This document shows, piece after piece, positions 23,667 to 31,932 of a DNA stretch of 64,000 nucleotides. Within the stretch, counting starts at the first letter, position 1. Each line of letters starts with the position of its first letter. A program made the translations under genes and the position numbers. The stretch spans positions 1,798,001-1,862,000 of the forward strand of contig NZ_AP024852.1 of assembly GCF_024346715.1 (NCBI RefSeq), given 5' to 3'. Origin of the DNA: Photobacterium swingsii. Its GTDB lineage: Bacteria > Pseudomonadota > Gammaproteobacteria > Enterobacterales > Vibrionaceae. A model generated the notes under the pieces. It worked only from the letters and a program-made list of their open reading frames with translations. It made no database searches and had not been told where the DNA came from.

Positions 23667-24184
23667 GTTATTGTGTGGTTGATGCTGAGTCATTACCTTC
23701 TTATCTCACAAGCACGGGGTCGTTAACTCGGGCATTCAAAACGGTGTGTTGTGGTTTTCATATTGAGCAGAAATGTTTGAGACGGAATGCGCCATTTTAT
23801 ACTAGAGAGTGCTTATTGCTCGATAACGGACGGCCTTTGGTGTGGGCACGATCTTTTCTCTTTTCGACTCATAACGAAACGATAGCGACCTTTTGCCAAT
23901 TGGGTAATCAATCACTGGGTGAACAATTGTTGTTTGCCTCTGAAAGGAGGACGACGAAAGAAGCCATTAAGGGTATGAAACCAATTAAAGGAACACTAGT
24001 GCGCAGCCCTTATAGTTTCTTTGAAGTTGATGGGGCAGATCCTGAACTACAAGTGGCCATGGACGGTGGGTTAAGTCCTACGGTTAATTATGGGCGTAGT
24101 TCGCAATTCACATGGTCGCACCATGATTCAGTTTTATTTCTGTCAGAAGTGTTCTCGCCCTATGCTGAGGCGGTATTAAGCTAA
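23663..24184 (+). CDS. chorismate lyase (UbiC)-like protein
   Basis: A 173-residue protein resembling the UbiC/chorismate lyase family, which converts chorismate to 4-hydroxybenzoate and pyruvate. Visible family features are LPSYLTSTGSLTRAFKTVCC at the start, REVLL-like RECLLLDNGRPLVWARSFLF in the middle, and NQSLGEQLLF followed by a glycine-rich later half ending in EVFSP. Catalytic Arg76 and Glu155 of E. coli UbiC cannot be matched with certainty, so it may be a UbiC-like fold with another aromatic substrate. Start overlaps the MFS stop. No ubiA is adjacent, so a ubiquinone role is less likely. Confidence 0.75.
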   Translation: MSYCVVDAESLPSYLTSTGSLTRAFKTVCCGFHIEQKCLRRNAPFYTRECLLLDNGRPLVWARSFLFSTHNETIATFCQLGNQSLGEQLLFASERRTTKEAIKGMKPIKGTLVRSPYSFFEVDGADPELQVAMDGGLSPTVNYGRSSQFTWSHHDSVLFLSEVFSPYAEAVLS

Positions 24185-24210
24185 GTTACGCTATGGCCTT
24201 TAATGAATTA

Positions 24211-24248
24211 GAGTCAGTCTGATGTATTATTGACTGACTCTTGTTTGT
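24211..24248. terminator. bidirectional-type terminator between ubiC-like and siderophore-interacting genes
   Basis: GAGTCAGTC and GACTGACTC form a 9-bp stem around an AT-rich loop, followed by TTGTTTG on the + strand. It sits 27 bases after the UbiC-like stop, between convergent genes. Confidence 0.75.
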
Positions 24249-24282
24249 TGATGTTGCTCAGTCAAAGGGAATGACTCGCTAT

Positions 24283-25053
24283 TTAGTTATTTTCGCTGGC
24301 ATCTTGTTGCTTGATTACCTTATGGCCATCTTCAGAGATACCTTGCTTCCAATAGCTGCTGATATAAATGTTCTCACGCGCGACATCTTTATCGTTACGG
24401 AAGTAATGGCGTAAAGCACGCATGGAGTCAAAATCGCACGCTGTCCATACCGAGGCTGTACCTTCTAACCAAGTCAGCGATTTTACTTTCTCTGCTAGCG
24501 ACTCTTCACCTGTTAGCCAAATAACGTGAAAGTGCGCAGGTGCATCAATAGCTTGGATGTCGTCGTGATCAATGACTTTGATCACCGCGTAACCTTTTGC
24601 ATCTTTTGGGAGCTTTTGAATTTTGGCAGAAAGTGCGGGTAGAGCTGTCATGTCCGCCGTCATAAAGAACCAATCAGCAGCTAGGTTCATGCCGTTGATG
24701 ATACCTGGGCCCGCAATATTAATACTGTCACCAACCTGTGCATTCATGGCCCAACGAGCAGCAAAACCGCATTGTAAGTCTGTTGTGATATGGCGAACAA
24801 AATCCACTTCTATGGTGCAATCAGTCGCCGAAAAACGTCGAATGGTGTAGGTACGCATAATTGGGCGATCACCCTCAACGACTGTGCTTAAATCTGTTTT
24901 ACCTTGGTTATTAAAGAGCAACTTGATATAGCCACCTTCGCAATCATCTGGAAAATCAGCCAGTGAGTCACTGTGTAAGACAAGACGTTGCATGTTAGGA
25001 GTGATTTGCTGGGTGTTAATAACAGTTAGTAATTTAGGTGACGGCTTTTTCAT
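24283..25053 (-). CDS. siderophore-interacting protein (FAD-dependent ferric-siderophore reductase)
   Basis: A 256-residue flavoprotein of the SIP/ViuB group, which reduces ferric siderophores in the cytoplasm to release iron. The FAD-binding start is MRTYTIRRF near residue 67, preceded by a strand with GGYIKLLF, and the SIP C-terminal domain (residues 125-256) has WFFMTADMTALPAL and ASVWTACDFDSMRALRHYFR, then the ISSYWKQGISEDGHK ending. Length is normal. A Fur-like box lies ten bases upstream of the ATG at 25053, which fits iron-starvation control. No siderophore receptor or synthesis gene is in the window. Confidence 0.93.
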   Translation of the reverse strand: MKKPSPKLLTVINTQQITPNMQRLVLHSDSLADFPDDCEGGYIKLLFNNQGKTDLSTVVEGDRPIMRTYTIRRFSATDCTIEVDFVRHITTDLQCGFAARWAMNAQVGDSINIAGPGIINGMNLAADWFFMTADMTALPALSAKIQKLPKDAKGYAVIKVIDHDDIQAIDAPAHFHVIWLTGEESLAEKVKSLTWLEGTASVWTACDFDSMRALRHYFRNDKDVARENIYISSYWKQGISEDGHKVIKQQDASENN

Positions 25054-25062
25054 GACTTAGCT

Positions 25063-25081
25063 ACTCAATAATCATTCTCTT
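25063..25081 (-). promoter_or_regulatory. Fur-box-like site upstream of the siderophore-interacting protein
   Basis: On the minus strand, AGAGAATGATTATTGAGTA matches eight of nine positions of the Fur half site GATAATGAT (as GAGAATGAT), with a poorer second half. It lies just upstream of an iron-reductase gene, which supports it. Confidence 0.55.
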
Positions 25082-25132
25082 TTGCATTTAGACTAGCAGC
25101 ACTCTTCTCTAATGAATAGTGGTTTTAACTAA

Positions 25133-25339
25133 ATTTACACGCTTGGTGTACTTAAAGTTTCTTTGCACTTTATATGTCTTTATTATCATGGTTTTACCCG
25201 TTACAAAGCTGTTGTTACAGAAGGCAGAGTGGCGTCTGAACGTGTGCTTGTTAAATGCAGTTTTAATCTTGATAATGTGACACCTGAGGCTTATGAGATC
25301 GACGGTAAGCTATATGCTGATCACAATTATGTCCTATAG
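25133..25339 (+). pseudogene. protein-like open frame, possible gene remnant
   Basis: Open frame of 68 codons ending TAG at 25339. The later part, read from a GTG at 25229, contains ERVLVKCSFNLDNV, then TPEAYEIDGKLYADHNYVL, which looks like real coding sequence, as does the preceding HGFTRYKAVVTEGRV. No clear ribosome site precedes it, and I recognise no family. It could be the end of a decayed gene or an unannotated small gene. Confidence 0.3.
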
Positions 25340-25418
25340 GGACTACAAGCCTGAATATTCGAGGGTGACAGTGTTACGACTTCTCACGCAGGGGCAAGTA
25401 TAGGGGCGAAATAGGGAT

Positions 25419-25814
25419 ATGAAATTTAGCTTTAATTTTGAGGATGCGAGCCAAATTTTTGTTGGCGCGTTTGCGCTAGCGGTACCTATATCTTTTTCTG
25501 AAGAAGCGTGGCGATTAGGTGAAACATTACCAAGCCATAATTTACTACTGCTCGTGCTGTTATCTGTTACTTTCCTGACCTTATATACCTATGAAAGCGT
25601 GTTTCAGCGGAAGGTAAGCCAGAGAAAGAGAGTGTTTATCTTTCGTATTATCGTTGCTTATTTGATGGCGGCTTTCGTTGTTGCTTTAGTCTTGTTTTGT
25701 TTAGACAAATTACCGTTAATGAGTGACCCTCTGGTGGCACTGAAGCGCATTATCGTGATCACTATGCCAGCTTCGATGGGAGCGATCGTCGTGGATAGCT
25801 TCGATAAGGAATAA
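25419..25814 (+). CDS. DUF2391-type membrane protein
   Basis: A 131-residue membrane protein of a DUF2391-like (TIGR02587-like) family, function unknown. Four hydrophobic segments are predicted at about 10-25, 44-58, 68-88 and 104-122. The opening FEDASQIFVGAFALAVPISF is the family's characteristic feature, with EEAW after it. Its stop overlaps an in-frame ATG at 25814, so it may be coupled to the downstream GST. ATG 25419 follows AGGGATAT. Confidence 0.75.
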   Translation: MKFSFNFEDASQIFVGAFALAVPISFSEEAWRLGETLPSHNLLLLVLLSVTFLTLYTYESVFQRKVSQRKRVFIFRIIVAYLMAAFVVALVLFCLDKLPLMSDPLVALKRIIVITMPASMGAIVVDSFDKE

Positions 25815-25909
25815 TGCCTTTTGCCTGTTTATGCTATGCGGAATATCGCAGGTCTTACACTGATGTTAAGTCTGTAGGAATTTATTCGAAATTTAACAAG
25901 GAAAGTGAT

Positions 25910-26611
25910 TTGTACACACTGTTTTACTACCCGAATAATGCCAGCTTGGCTCCCCATTTTTTATTGCATCATATGGGGCTTAGTTACGATCTCGTCTTGG
26001 TAGATAAGAAATCCAACGCTCAAAAATCACCTGCGTATCTAACACTGAATCCAGCGGGGCGTATTCCAACATTAATTGATCACTCGCTTGAAGGACCTGT
26101 CGGGCTCGGTGCTGATTTGAAAAGTGGTTTGGCGATTTTTGAAAGTCCCGCTATTTGTATTCATCTGTGCGAGCAACACCCAGAGCATGGGTTAATACCA
26201 GCATTAGGTAGTAAAGAACGTCCATTGTTTTTCCAATGGCTCACGTATTTGAATAACACGTTACAAGCTGAGCTTATGGTGCGTTATTACCCTCATCGCC
26301 ATACGGATGATGAGAGTACCATTCCTAATATCGTGGCGGCACAGAATGAACGAATTGCTGATGCCTTATCTGTGATTAATGCCCAGCTTGAAAGTAATTG
26401 TCGTGAGAATAAAGCGTATCTATTGGGTGACACTGTCACTGCATGTGACTTCTTTTTGTTCATGTTGGTGGAATGGTCGTTACCGATTACGCCATCGCCA
26501 TTACATTTTGACTGTTTAGCCGCATACCTAAAACGTTTGGCTGCTCATCCAACAGTTGTTGCGGTATGTGAAATCGAACAGATAGATCTCACACCGTTTA
26601 AGCCTTGTTAG
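25910..26611 (+). CDS. glutathione S-transferase family protein
   Basis: A 233-residue GST-like protein. The thioredoxin-fold N-terminal domain runs LYTLFYYPNNASLAPHFLLH to IFESPAICIHLCEQHP (with the NPAGRIPTLID cis-proline motif), and the all-helical C-terminal domain ends near residue 230 with TACDFFLFMLVEWS. I prefer a TTG start at 25910 preceded by AAGGAAAGTGA, because GST sequences begin at this strand; a 32-residue unlike N-terminal extension would result from ATG 25814. Glutathione conjugation or isomerisation is probable, substrate unknown. It lies between a DUF2391 gene and a nitrilase. Confidence 0.82.
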   Translation: MYTLFYYPNNASLAPHFLLHHMGLSYDLVLVDKKSNAQKSPAYLTLNPAGRIPTLIDHSLEGPVGLGADLKSGLAIFESPAICIHLCEQHPEHGLIPALGSKERPLFFQWLTYLNNTLQAELMVRYYPHRHTDDESTIPNIVAAQNERIADALSVINAQLESNCRENKAYLLGDTVTACDFFLFMLVEWSLPITPSPLHFDCLAAYLKRLAAHPTVVAVCEIEQIDLTPFKPC

Positions 26612-26647
26612 CATGATAATAAATGTTGTAACAGTGATAGGAAGCCT

Positions 26648-27445
26648 ATGGAAGTTTCACTGATTCAAACTGATGTTTTCTATAAAGATAAAGCTAAAAA
26701 CCTCGAGTGGGTGGCTGAGGTGTTGGCGAGTTGTGAGCGTGTTGGTGATATTGTTGTTCTCCCTGAACTTTTTTCAACAGGTTATATATTTGAATCACCA
26801 TTAGATATTCAAGCTTTGTGCGAAAGATATGATACGAGTCCAACCATTTCAGCGTTAAGTCGTTTAGCTGCAAAATACAGTACAACCATAGTGGCTGGCG
26901 TTGCCGAAGAACATAAAGGGCAGTTTTTCAATAGTGTTGCTGTGATTGATGGCAAAGGTTTGATTGGTAAATACCGAAAGGTGACGCAAACGAATATTGA
27001 TAAGCAGTACTTCTCACGTGGGGATACGCTTTTTACATTCGAACACCAAGGTGTGACTTTTGGTATCGCCGTTTGTTTTGATCTTTGGTTCCCTGAACTT
27101 ATTCGTGAATACAGTAAGTTGGGAGTTGAAGTGCTGTTACATCCAGCTAACTTCGGTGGTGAGCAAAGTCTACATATTTCGAAAGCGAGAGCAATTGAAA
27201 GCAGTTTGTATATCGTGACATGTAATCGAATCGGTTGCGATGTAACTACGGATATCGTTGGTGAATATTGTGGCAAAAGCCAGATCTGTGCGCCCAGCGG
27301 TGAGCTGTTAGTTCAATTTGGTAGTGAGGCAGAGATAAAAACCGTGAAAATAGCAGTGGATCCAAGTGCAAGAAAGAAAGTGATTGGTGTGGATTTAATC
27401 GCAGAAATGAGTGCGGTTAGTCATCAGTTAGCATTGTCTAAGTAA
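26648..27445 (+). CDS. carbon-nitrogen hydrolase (nitrilase superfamily)
   Basis: A 265-residue nitrilase-superfamily hydrolase acting on amide or nitrile C-N bonds. The Glu-Lys-Cys triad is visible: VVLPELFSTGY with Glu40, KYRKVTQT containing the lysine at about 114, and GIAVCFDLWFPEL with the nucleophile cysteine. The C-terminal half ends at CGKSQICAPSGELL. It resembles omega-amidase- or N-carbamoyl-type small enzymes, but the exact substrate cannot be fixed. ATG 26648 follows ATAGGAAGCCT, 36 bases after the GST stop; a methyltransferase gene follows 32 bases downstream, so all three may form an operon. Confidence 0.9.
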   Translation: MEVSLIQTDVFYKDKAKNLEWVAEVLASCERVGDIVVLPELFSTGYIFESPLDIQALCERYDTSPTISALSRLAAKYSTTIVAGVAEEHKGQFFNSVAVIDGKGLIGKYRKVTQTNIDKQYFSRGDTLFTFEHQGVTFGIAVCFDLWFPELIREYSKLGVEVLLHPANFGGEQSLHISKARAIESSLYIVTCNRIGCDVTTDIVGEYCGKSQICAPSGELLVQFGSEAEIKTVKIAVDPSARKKVIGVDLIAEMSAVSHQLALSK

Positions 27446-27477
27446 GATAACGTTAATAGATTCAAGAGGATATTGGA

Positions 27478-28191
27478 GTGAGTGAAGAATACAGCAGCGA
27501 AGTCTCTGCACATTACGCTGCTTATCGTCCACCGTTACACCAAATAATATTGAATGAAATGGTAGTAACGGGTGATGTGTTTAACATTGGGCTAGATATT
27601 GGCTGCGGCACAGGGGTTTCGACCCAAGCACTATCTCAATATTGTCACCATGTTCATGGTGTTGAGCCAAGCGCTGCAATGATAGCGCAAGCAAGAACAA
27701 CCGAAACTATTTCTTATCATCTTGGCTGTGGTGAAAACCTTCCTATTAAAGATAAGTCGATCGATGTGGTTTCCTTTGCTGGGTCTTTATCTTATGCCAA
27801 GTCAGATGCTTTACTCTGTGAATTAGCAAGAGTGTGTAAATCCAAGGCAACAGTACTTGTGTATGACTTTGAGGTACAACTAGGGGATGTATTAACCTGG
27901 TTAGGTGTTAAAACATACTCAAGCAATACCAATTATGACCACACGGTGAATTTTAGTGATTGTTCTGCTTTTCATGAAGAACAGGTAACAGCAGATACGA
28001 TTAACTTAAGGTTAACCTCTGCGCAATTAGCGCATGTCTTGTTTTCTTCAATCCGGCGCTATGCGCTATTAGTCGAACATTTTGGGGAGCAAAGTACCTT
28101 TGATTTTGTGCGTGAGAAACTCAATGCAGCAGGAGATACGCATACAGTAAGCATTAATATTTATTACTCAAAGTATAAAGTGCGAGCTTAA
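27478..28191 (+). CDS. class I SAM-dependent methyltransferase
   Basis: A 237-residue methyltransferase of the UbiE/type-11 group. The SAM loop is GLDIGCGTGVSTQALSQY near residues 38-55, the acid end of strand two HGVEPSAAMI, and VVSFAGSLSYAKSDALL is motif IV. The C-terminal half is beta-rich. GTG 27478 is the start, with AAGAGGATATTGGA upstream, 32 bases after the nitrilase stop. The substrate is unknown; an operon with the nitrilase and GST is likely by spacing. Confidence 0.87.
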   Translation: MSEEYSSEVSAHYAAYRPPLHQIILNEMVVTGDVFNIGLDIGCGTGVSTQALSQYCHHVHGVEPSAAMIAQARTTETISYHLGCGENLPIKDKSIDVVSFAGSLSYAKSDALLCELARVCKSKATVLVYDFEVQLGDVLTWLGVKTYSSNTNYDHTVNFSDCSAFHEEQVTADTINLRLTSAQLAHVLFSSIRRYALLVEHFGEQSTFDFVREKLNAAGDTHTVSINIYYSKYKVRA

Positions 28192-28280
28192 ATGCGGCAT
28201 TCTGGCTCAGTGATGATGGTTGATATTTAACCGAATGTTCATAATAACTTAATCTAAGATAATAAGTTAAAAGGTAGGAA

Positions 28281-28901
28281 ATGAAGAGGTTAATAACAGC
28301 CGCTTTGTTGATGATTTGCAGCGGTGTTCTGGCAAATGAATCGAAATTTTTAGTGGATGCACAAAATGATTTTACATATAAGGGGAAGGTGATAAACCCC
28401 AAGTGTGTTCAATTATTACAGCCAAGTCTTAGTGAAAACACGGCTATTATTACAAGGTCTATCGTTATAGATACCTGTCAAAACAGCAACTTAGCATTTG
28501 AAGGGCTGAATTATAGTGTTAACTCAAACGGGGGCGTTGAATACATCGAAGATAACAATGACCCTCATACTCGCTTTTCATACCAAGTTTTAGGCAAGTT
28601 CAGTACGAATGTGTACGCGCTATATCATTTGGGTACTGTGGGTATTTACCGTTATGAAAAAGAGAGTGTTTTGTTCGATTTCAGCACTAATGAGCGTCAG
28701 CCAGTGCAAGTATTAACTAAGCTTAGCGAGAGCTTCATGCCATGCTTTAAAGTGGGGCATATCGCTGGTGGCTATTTAAAAATCACGAAGTCAAAATGGG
28801 ACTCGAATGCACCGAAGACTAGTCAATGCTTAGATTCAGATGAGGTGCTGAGCTTTAATCTTAGTGATGTTTTAAATAAGCCCAGCGAGTCATCAAACTA
28901 A
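28281..28901 (+). CDS. hypothetical secreted protein
   Basis: A 206-residue protein with a clear signal peptide (MKRLITAALLMICSGVLA, cleavage likely near residue 18-19), so it is periplasmic or secreted. The mature part shows cysteine pairs (CVQLLQ at about 48, DTC at about 73, MPCFKVG at about 154, CLD at about 186) that may form disulfides, and beta-rich stretches such as YEKESVLFDFS. I do not recognise a family. ATG 28281 follows AAAGGTAGGAA. The gene ends 77 bases before a convergent lipoprotein gene. Confidence 0.75.
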   Translation: MKRLITAALLMICSGVLANESKFLVDAQNDFTYKGKVINPKCVQLLQPSLSENTAIITRSIVIDTCQNSNLAFEGLNYSVNSNGGVEYIEDNNDPHTRFSYQVLGKFSTNVYALYHLGTVGIYRYEKESVLFDFSTNERQPVQVLTKLSESFMPCFKVGHIAGGYLKITKSKWDSNAPKTSQCLDSDEVLSFNLSDVLNKPSESSN

Positions 28902-28941
28902 ACATATCTATAACAGGAAACACAGATATAAAATTAGATAT

Positions 28942-28967
28942 AAAAAAGGCGACATGTTTATGTCGCC
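28942..28967 (-). terminator. terminator for the minus-strand lipoprotein gene
   Basis: GGCGACAT and ATGTCGCC form an 8-bp stem with a four-base loop, and an A6 run on the + strand gives a T6 tail for minus-strand transcripts. It is 11 bases from that gene's stop and also faces the convergent + gene. Confidence 0.8.
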
Positions 28968-28978
28968 TGAGGTTTGTA

Positions 28979-30106
28979 TTATTGGAAGTCTTTTAGTGTT
29001 GGCTTATTGGCCATTAAGTGGTTGTAGCTAGATAATGCGCGATCTGCTTCGATCGCTTGCATGTAAAGTTGTCCTTCACATGCTTCTGTACCGTATCGTG
29101 TCATGTCTTCCGCTTGCTGTTTAACTCGTTTGCTATAGCGTTGGTATTCTGTTGGGCCAAGTGCCCCCATTGCCTTTAGTGCGAAGTTTTGTGGTACTTT
29201 ATCAGAAGCTCGTCTTACGACATGGCGAGTATTTGTGTCCACTCTTGCGTATTTACAGGCTTGTCCCCACTCATAGAAGCTAATGACAGGGTAAACATGT
29301 TTAGCAAGGCTTTTTACCCATACACCTTCTTTTTCTTTTAGTTTTTGCTCAGGAGAGAGGGAGGCCCAACGCGCTTTTTCTGCTTGAATAGCTTCCTGGC
29401 GTTTTTGTTCTGCTTCTGCTTGAGCAATTGCTCGCTCTTGTGCTCTACGTTTATTTTCTGCTGCTCTAAGTGCTTTCTCTTTGGCTTCTTTTTCGGCAGC
29501 AAGCGCTTTTTGGTGTTTATTTTTTTCTTCGTTAGCTTTCCATTTCGCAAGATCTTTTTGGTACCTTGCACTGTAATTACGTTGTTTCTCTTCAACAAAA
29601 CTGTCTAACTTTACATTTTCTTTGTTTGCAATATCAGCCCAGTAGAGGAGTGAACAGGCTTGATATGTGCCGCCAACATTTTTGACAGCCTTCTTATCAA
29701 GCATTGGTTTGCCAGTAAAGATATTAGAGCGGAACAGTTCGAGTTGCTTTACTTGATTGAAAAAATCAAGGTTGTGATTTTTGTATTGGGTGAGGGGAGC
29801 AGTAAAGTCTCTCTTATACTTCTTATTAAATGTTTTGTAAGTGAAATTAGATTCTATATCGCTTACAAGAATTGGTCCCTTTACTGATTGGTAACCATAA
29901 CCATTGCTGTTGGAGAAAGAGAGGTTGTTTCGGTTAACCACATGCTCAACACTGAAATTGTCTCGCTCACATTTCTTTTGTAGACCTGAGTTAGCAAAGT
30001 CAAATTGTCCAAACGACATAGTGAATTTATCTTCTTTCTCTCCTGATGTTGTTTGACAACCTGAGAGAAAAGCAAGTGTTGCGATTGCAAGTAAAGCTTT
30101 ATGCAT
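28979..30106 (-). CDS. putative lipoprotein with a long charged coiled coil
   Basis: A 375-residue predicted lipoprotein. The signal peptide MHKALLAIATLAFLSGC has a lipobox with Cys17. After a globular part to about residue 175 comes a Lys/Glu/Ala/Arg-rich stretch (about 175-265: RNYSARYQKDLAKWKANEEK, then AAEKEAKEKALRAAENKRRA and so on) expected to form a long helix or coiled coil. The final 110 residues are again globular with three cysteines. Start ATG 30106 has AGGA seven bases upstream; a farther 5' start would hide the signal peptide. The family is unknown; a periplasmic spacer or envelope role is only a guess. Confidence 0.78.
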   Translation of the reverse strand: MHKALLAIATLAFLSGCQTTSGEKEDKFTMSFGQFDFANSGLQKKCERDNFSVEHVVNRNNLSFSNSNGYGYQSVKGPILVSDIESNFTYKTFNKKYKRDFTAPLTQYKNHNLDFFNQVKQLELFRSNIFTGKPMLDKKAVKNVGGTYQACSLLYWADIANKENVKLDSFVEEKQRNYSARYQKDLAKWKANEEKNKHQKALAAEKEAKEKALRAAENKRRAQERAIAQAEAEQKRQEAIQAEKARWASLSPEQKLKEKEGVWVKSLAKHVYPVISFYEWGQACKYARVDTNTRHVVRRASDKVPQNFALKAMGALGPTEYQRYSKRVKQQAEDMTRYGTEACEGQLYMQAIEADRALSSYNHLMANKPTLKDFQ

Positions 30107-30468
30107 GTGGCATCCTATATTCCTGATATTTACAGTATTCCATATTGTAAGTGTGAAATTGAAGAATGCCAATAAAATCTTTATGAAACACCTTTTCATT
30201 GCTCTTGTGCTGGGTGATTGGGTATGTGGATTATTTATAGTTTGCAGTTAATTGATAGTTGCAGGTGATATTTCGACTCATATCAATATTGCAACTCGGA
30301 TGAAACCAGCTTTTTAAAAGTGTTTATGACACAATTATCAAGCCAGCTATGGCGGAAATCGTCGATGCTAATCTTAAGTAAGTCATTGTTATTAAATTGC
30401 CAAAGTGATGTGCTAGTCGTCAGAGCGATAGTCAAGATTCGTAGCAAAGCCATGTCAAGGGAGTATTT
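30107..30468. other. gene-free divergent intergenic region
   Basis: AT-rich region between the lipoprotein gene (minus) and the beta-lactamase-like gene (+). The short frames in it are not convincing. It probably holds both promoters; no specific operator stands out. Confidence 0.4.
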
Positions 30469-31854
30469 ATGTTGGCTGATAAATTGCAATGTGTATTAAT
30501 GGGCAACTGCAAAATTCTCGGTTTAGCTTTACTCATTCTCTTAATGCCTAGTCTGGCTTTTTCTGCAGCAACGTTCGATAAAGATAAAATGGATCGATAT
30601 TTGGAGTCGCTTGCTGTGCACAATAAGGCAACCTTGAGTGTCGTCTTGGCTGAAAAAGGAGAGGTAATTTACAGTAAGCAAACGCTGCTACCCAATGAGT
30701 TTGCAAAGTTTACGGATGATGAAAAGTTATATAAAGCGGGTTCTATTACTAAAACCTTCACCGCTGTTTTAGTTTTTCAGCAGATTGAACAAGGTAAGTT
30801 GACGTTAGCGACACCTCTTTCTGACTTTTACCCTCAGATTCCGAATGCTTCTAAAATAACCATAGGGCAGATGCTCTCGCATCGAAGTGGTATTTTCAAC
30901 TATACAAATGATCCCGCTTTTAATGATTACTTTACTCAGTACCAAGTTAAAAAAAAGATGCTGGAAAAAATAGCGTCATTCTCACCAACATTTGATCCTG
31001 ATTCAAGCTATGAATACTCTAATTCAAACTATGTACTGTTGGGCTATATTTTAGAGGATGTGACTGGTAAATCTTATACTCAACTAGTGCAAGAGCATAT
31101 TATCAATAAACTGGGTTTAACACAGACTGTGTATTGTGCAGAAAAGAGAGGGTGTGGGAAAGAACAACAGTCTTTTTATTTCTACGATAGCGACTGGCAT
31201 TTAGCCACTCAGTGGTCAATGAGTGTTGCCAATAGTGCAGGTGCAGTATTGTCGACGCCTTATGATTTAACACGGTTTATGCGTGCTCTATTCAAAGGTG
31301 AATTAGTTTCTAACCACTCTCTTGCTCTAATGAAAGGGATAACGAATACCACGAGTAAAGGCCTTTTTAAATTGCCATTCTATAACAGGTACAGTTATGG
31401 GCACCGAGGGTTAATAGAAGGCTTTCAGTCTGATATGAGCTATTTCGAAAGTGATGACTTCGCTTTTTCGATTAACATCGATGCGTTGAATTATAACTTC
31501 AACGATATCACCGTCGCTATTTTGAATATCTACTACAATAGACCTTTTGAGTTGCCTGATTTTGATCGAAAGCCTATTACGTTAGATACGAATCAACTCA
31601 AAAAATATCAAGGTAACTTTTCAGCGCCTAACTCCAATTTGGATATTAAGGTTTTTGTGCAAGGTCAGTCATTGATGGTGCAAGCTACGGGGCAGGAGCC
31701 CTTAGCTGTTGAGTCTTTTAGTTTACATGAATTTGAATACAAGCCAGCAGGTATTTTGTGCAAGTTTGCTAAAACAGTTGATGGGGGTGTTAATTACACC
31801 AAGTTCACTTTATATCAAGGCAACTGGATACTAAATTATCAGAAAAGGCAATAA
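30469..31854 (+). CDS. exported serine hydrolase, beta-lactamase / PBP class C family
   Basis: A 461-residue class-C beta-lactamase-like serine hydrolase. An N-terminal hydrophobic segment (residues 14-31, ending AFSA) acts as a signal peptide. The catalytic triad motifs are SITKTFTAV (SxxK, Ser92/Lys95), YSNSNYVLLGYI near 185 (YxN), and YGHRGLIEGFQS near 310 (HxG in place of KTG). The C-terminal 90 residues form a small beta domain. Such proteins are D-aminopeptidases, esterases or carboxypeptidases more often than antibiotic-cleaving enzymes, so resistance is not implied. ATG 30469 follows CAAGGGAGTATTT. Confidence 0.88.
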   Translation: MLADKLQCVLMGNCKILGLALLILLMPSLAFSAATFDKDKMDRYLESLAVHNKATLSVVLAEKGEVIYSKQTLLPNEFAKFTDDEKLYKAGSITKTFTAVLVFQQIEQGKLTLATPLSDFYPQIPNASKITIGQMLSHRSGIFNYTNDPAFNDYFTQYQVKKKMLEKIASFSPTFDPDSSYEYSNSNYVLLGYILEDVTGKSYTQLVQEHIINKLGLTQTVYCAEKRGCGKEQQSFYFYDSDWHLATQWSMSVANSAGAVLSTPYDLTRFMRALFKGELVSNHSLALMKGITNTTSKGLFKLPFYNRYSYGHRGLIEGFQSDMSYFESDDFAFSINIDALNYNFNDITVAILNIYYNRPFELPDFDRKPITLDTNQLKKYQGNFSAPNSNLDIKVFVQGQSLMVQATGQEPLAVESFSLHEFEYKPAGILCKFAKTVDGGVNYTKFTLYQGNWILNYQKRQ

Positions 31855-31932
31855 GGCTAAGTCAACCTAGTTCAGAAACGTTTAATTGTTCAGGCTAGGT
31901 GTTCGCAGTAGTTAATAATCATTGAGGAAGCA

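Noticed and set aside
29345..29608. 87-residue + strand frame rich in Cys, Phe and Ser
   Set aside because: It is the antisense of the Lys/Glu/Ala-rich coiled-coil of the minus-strand lipoprotein gene; its unusual composition is a shadow effect.
30469..31854. Class C beta-lactamase giving drug resistance
   Set aside because: The motifs fit a serine hydrolase of the beta-lactamase/PBP superfamily, but the third motif is HRG instead of KTG and most such proteins are peptidases or esterases.
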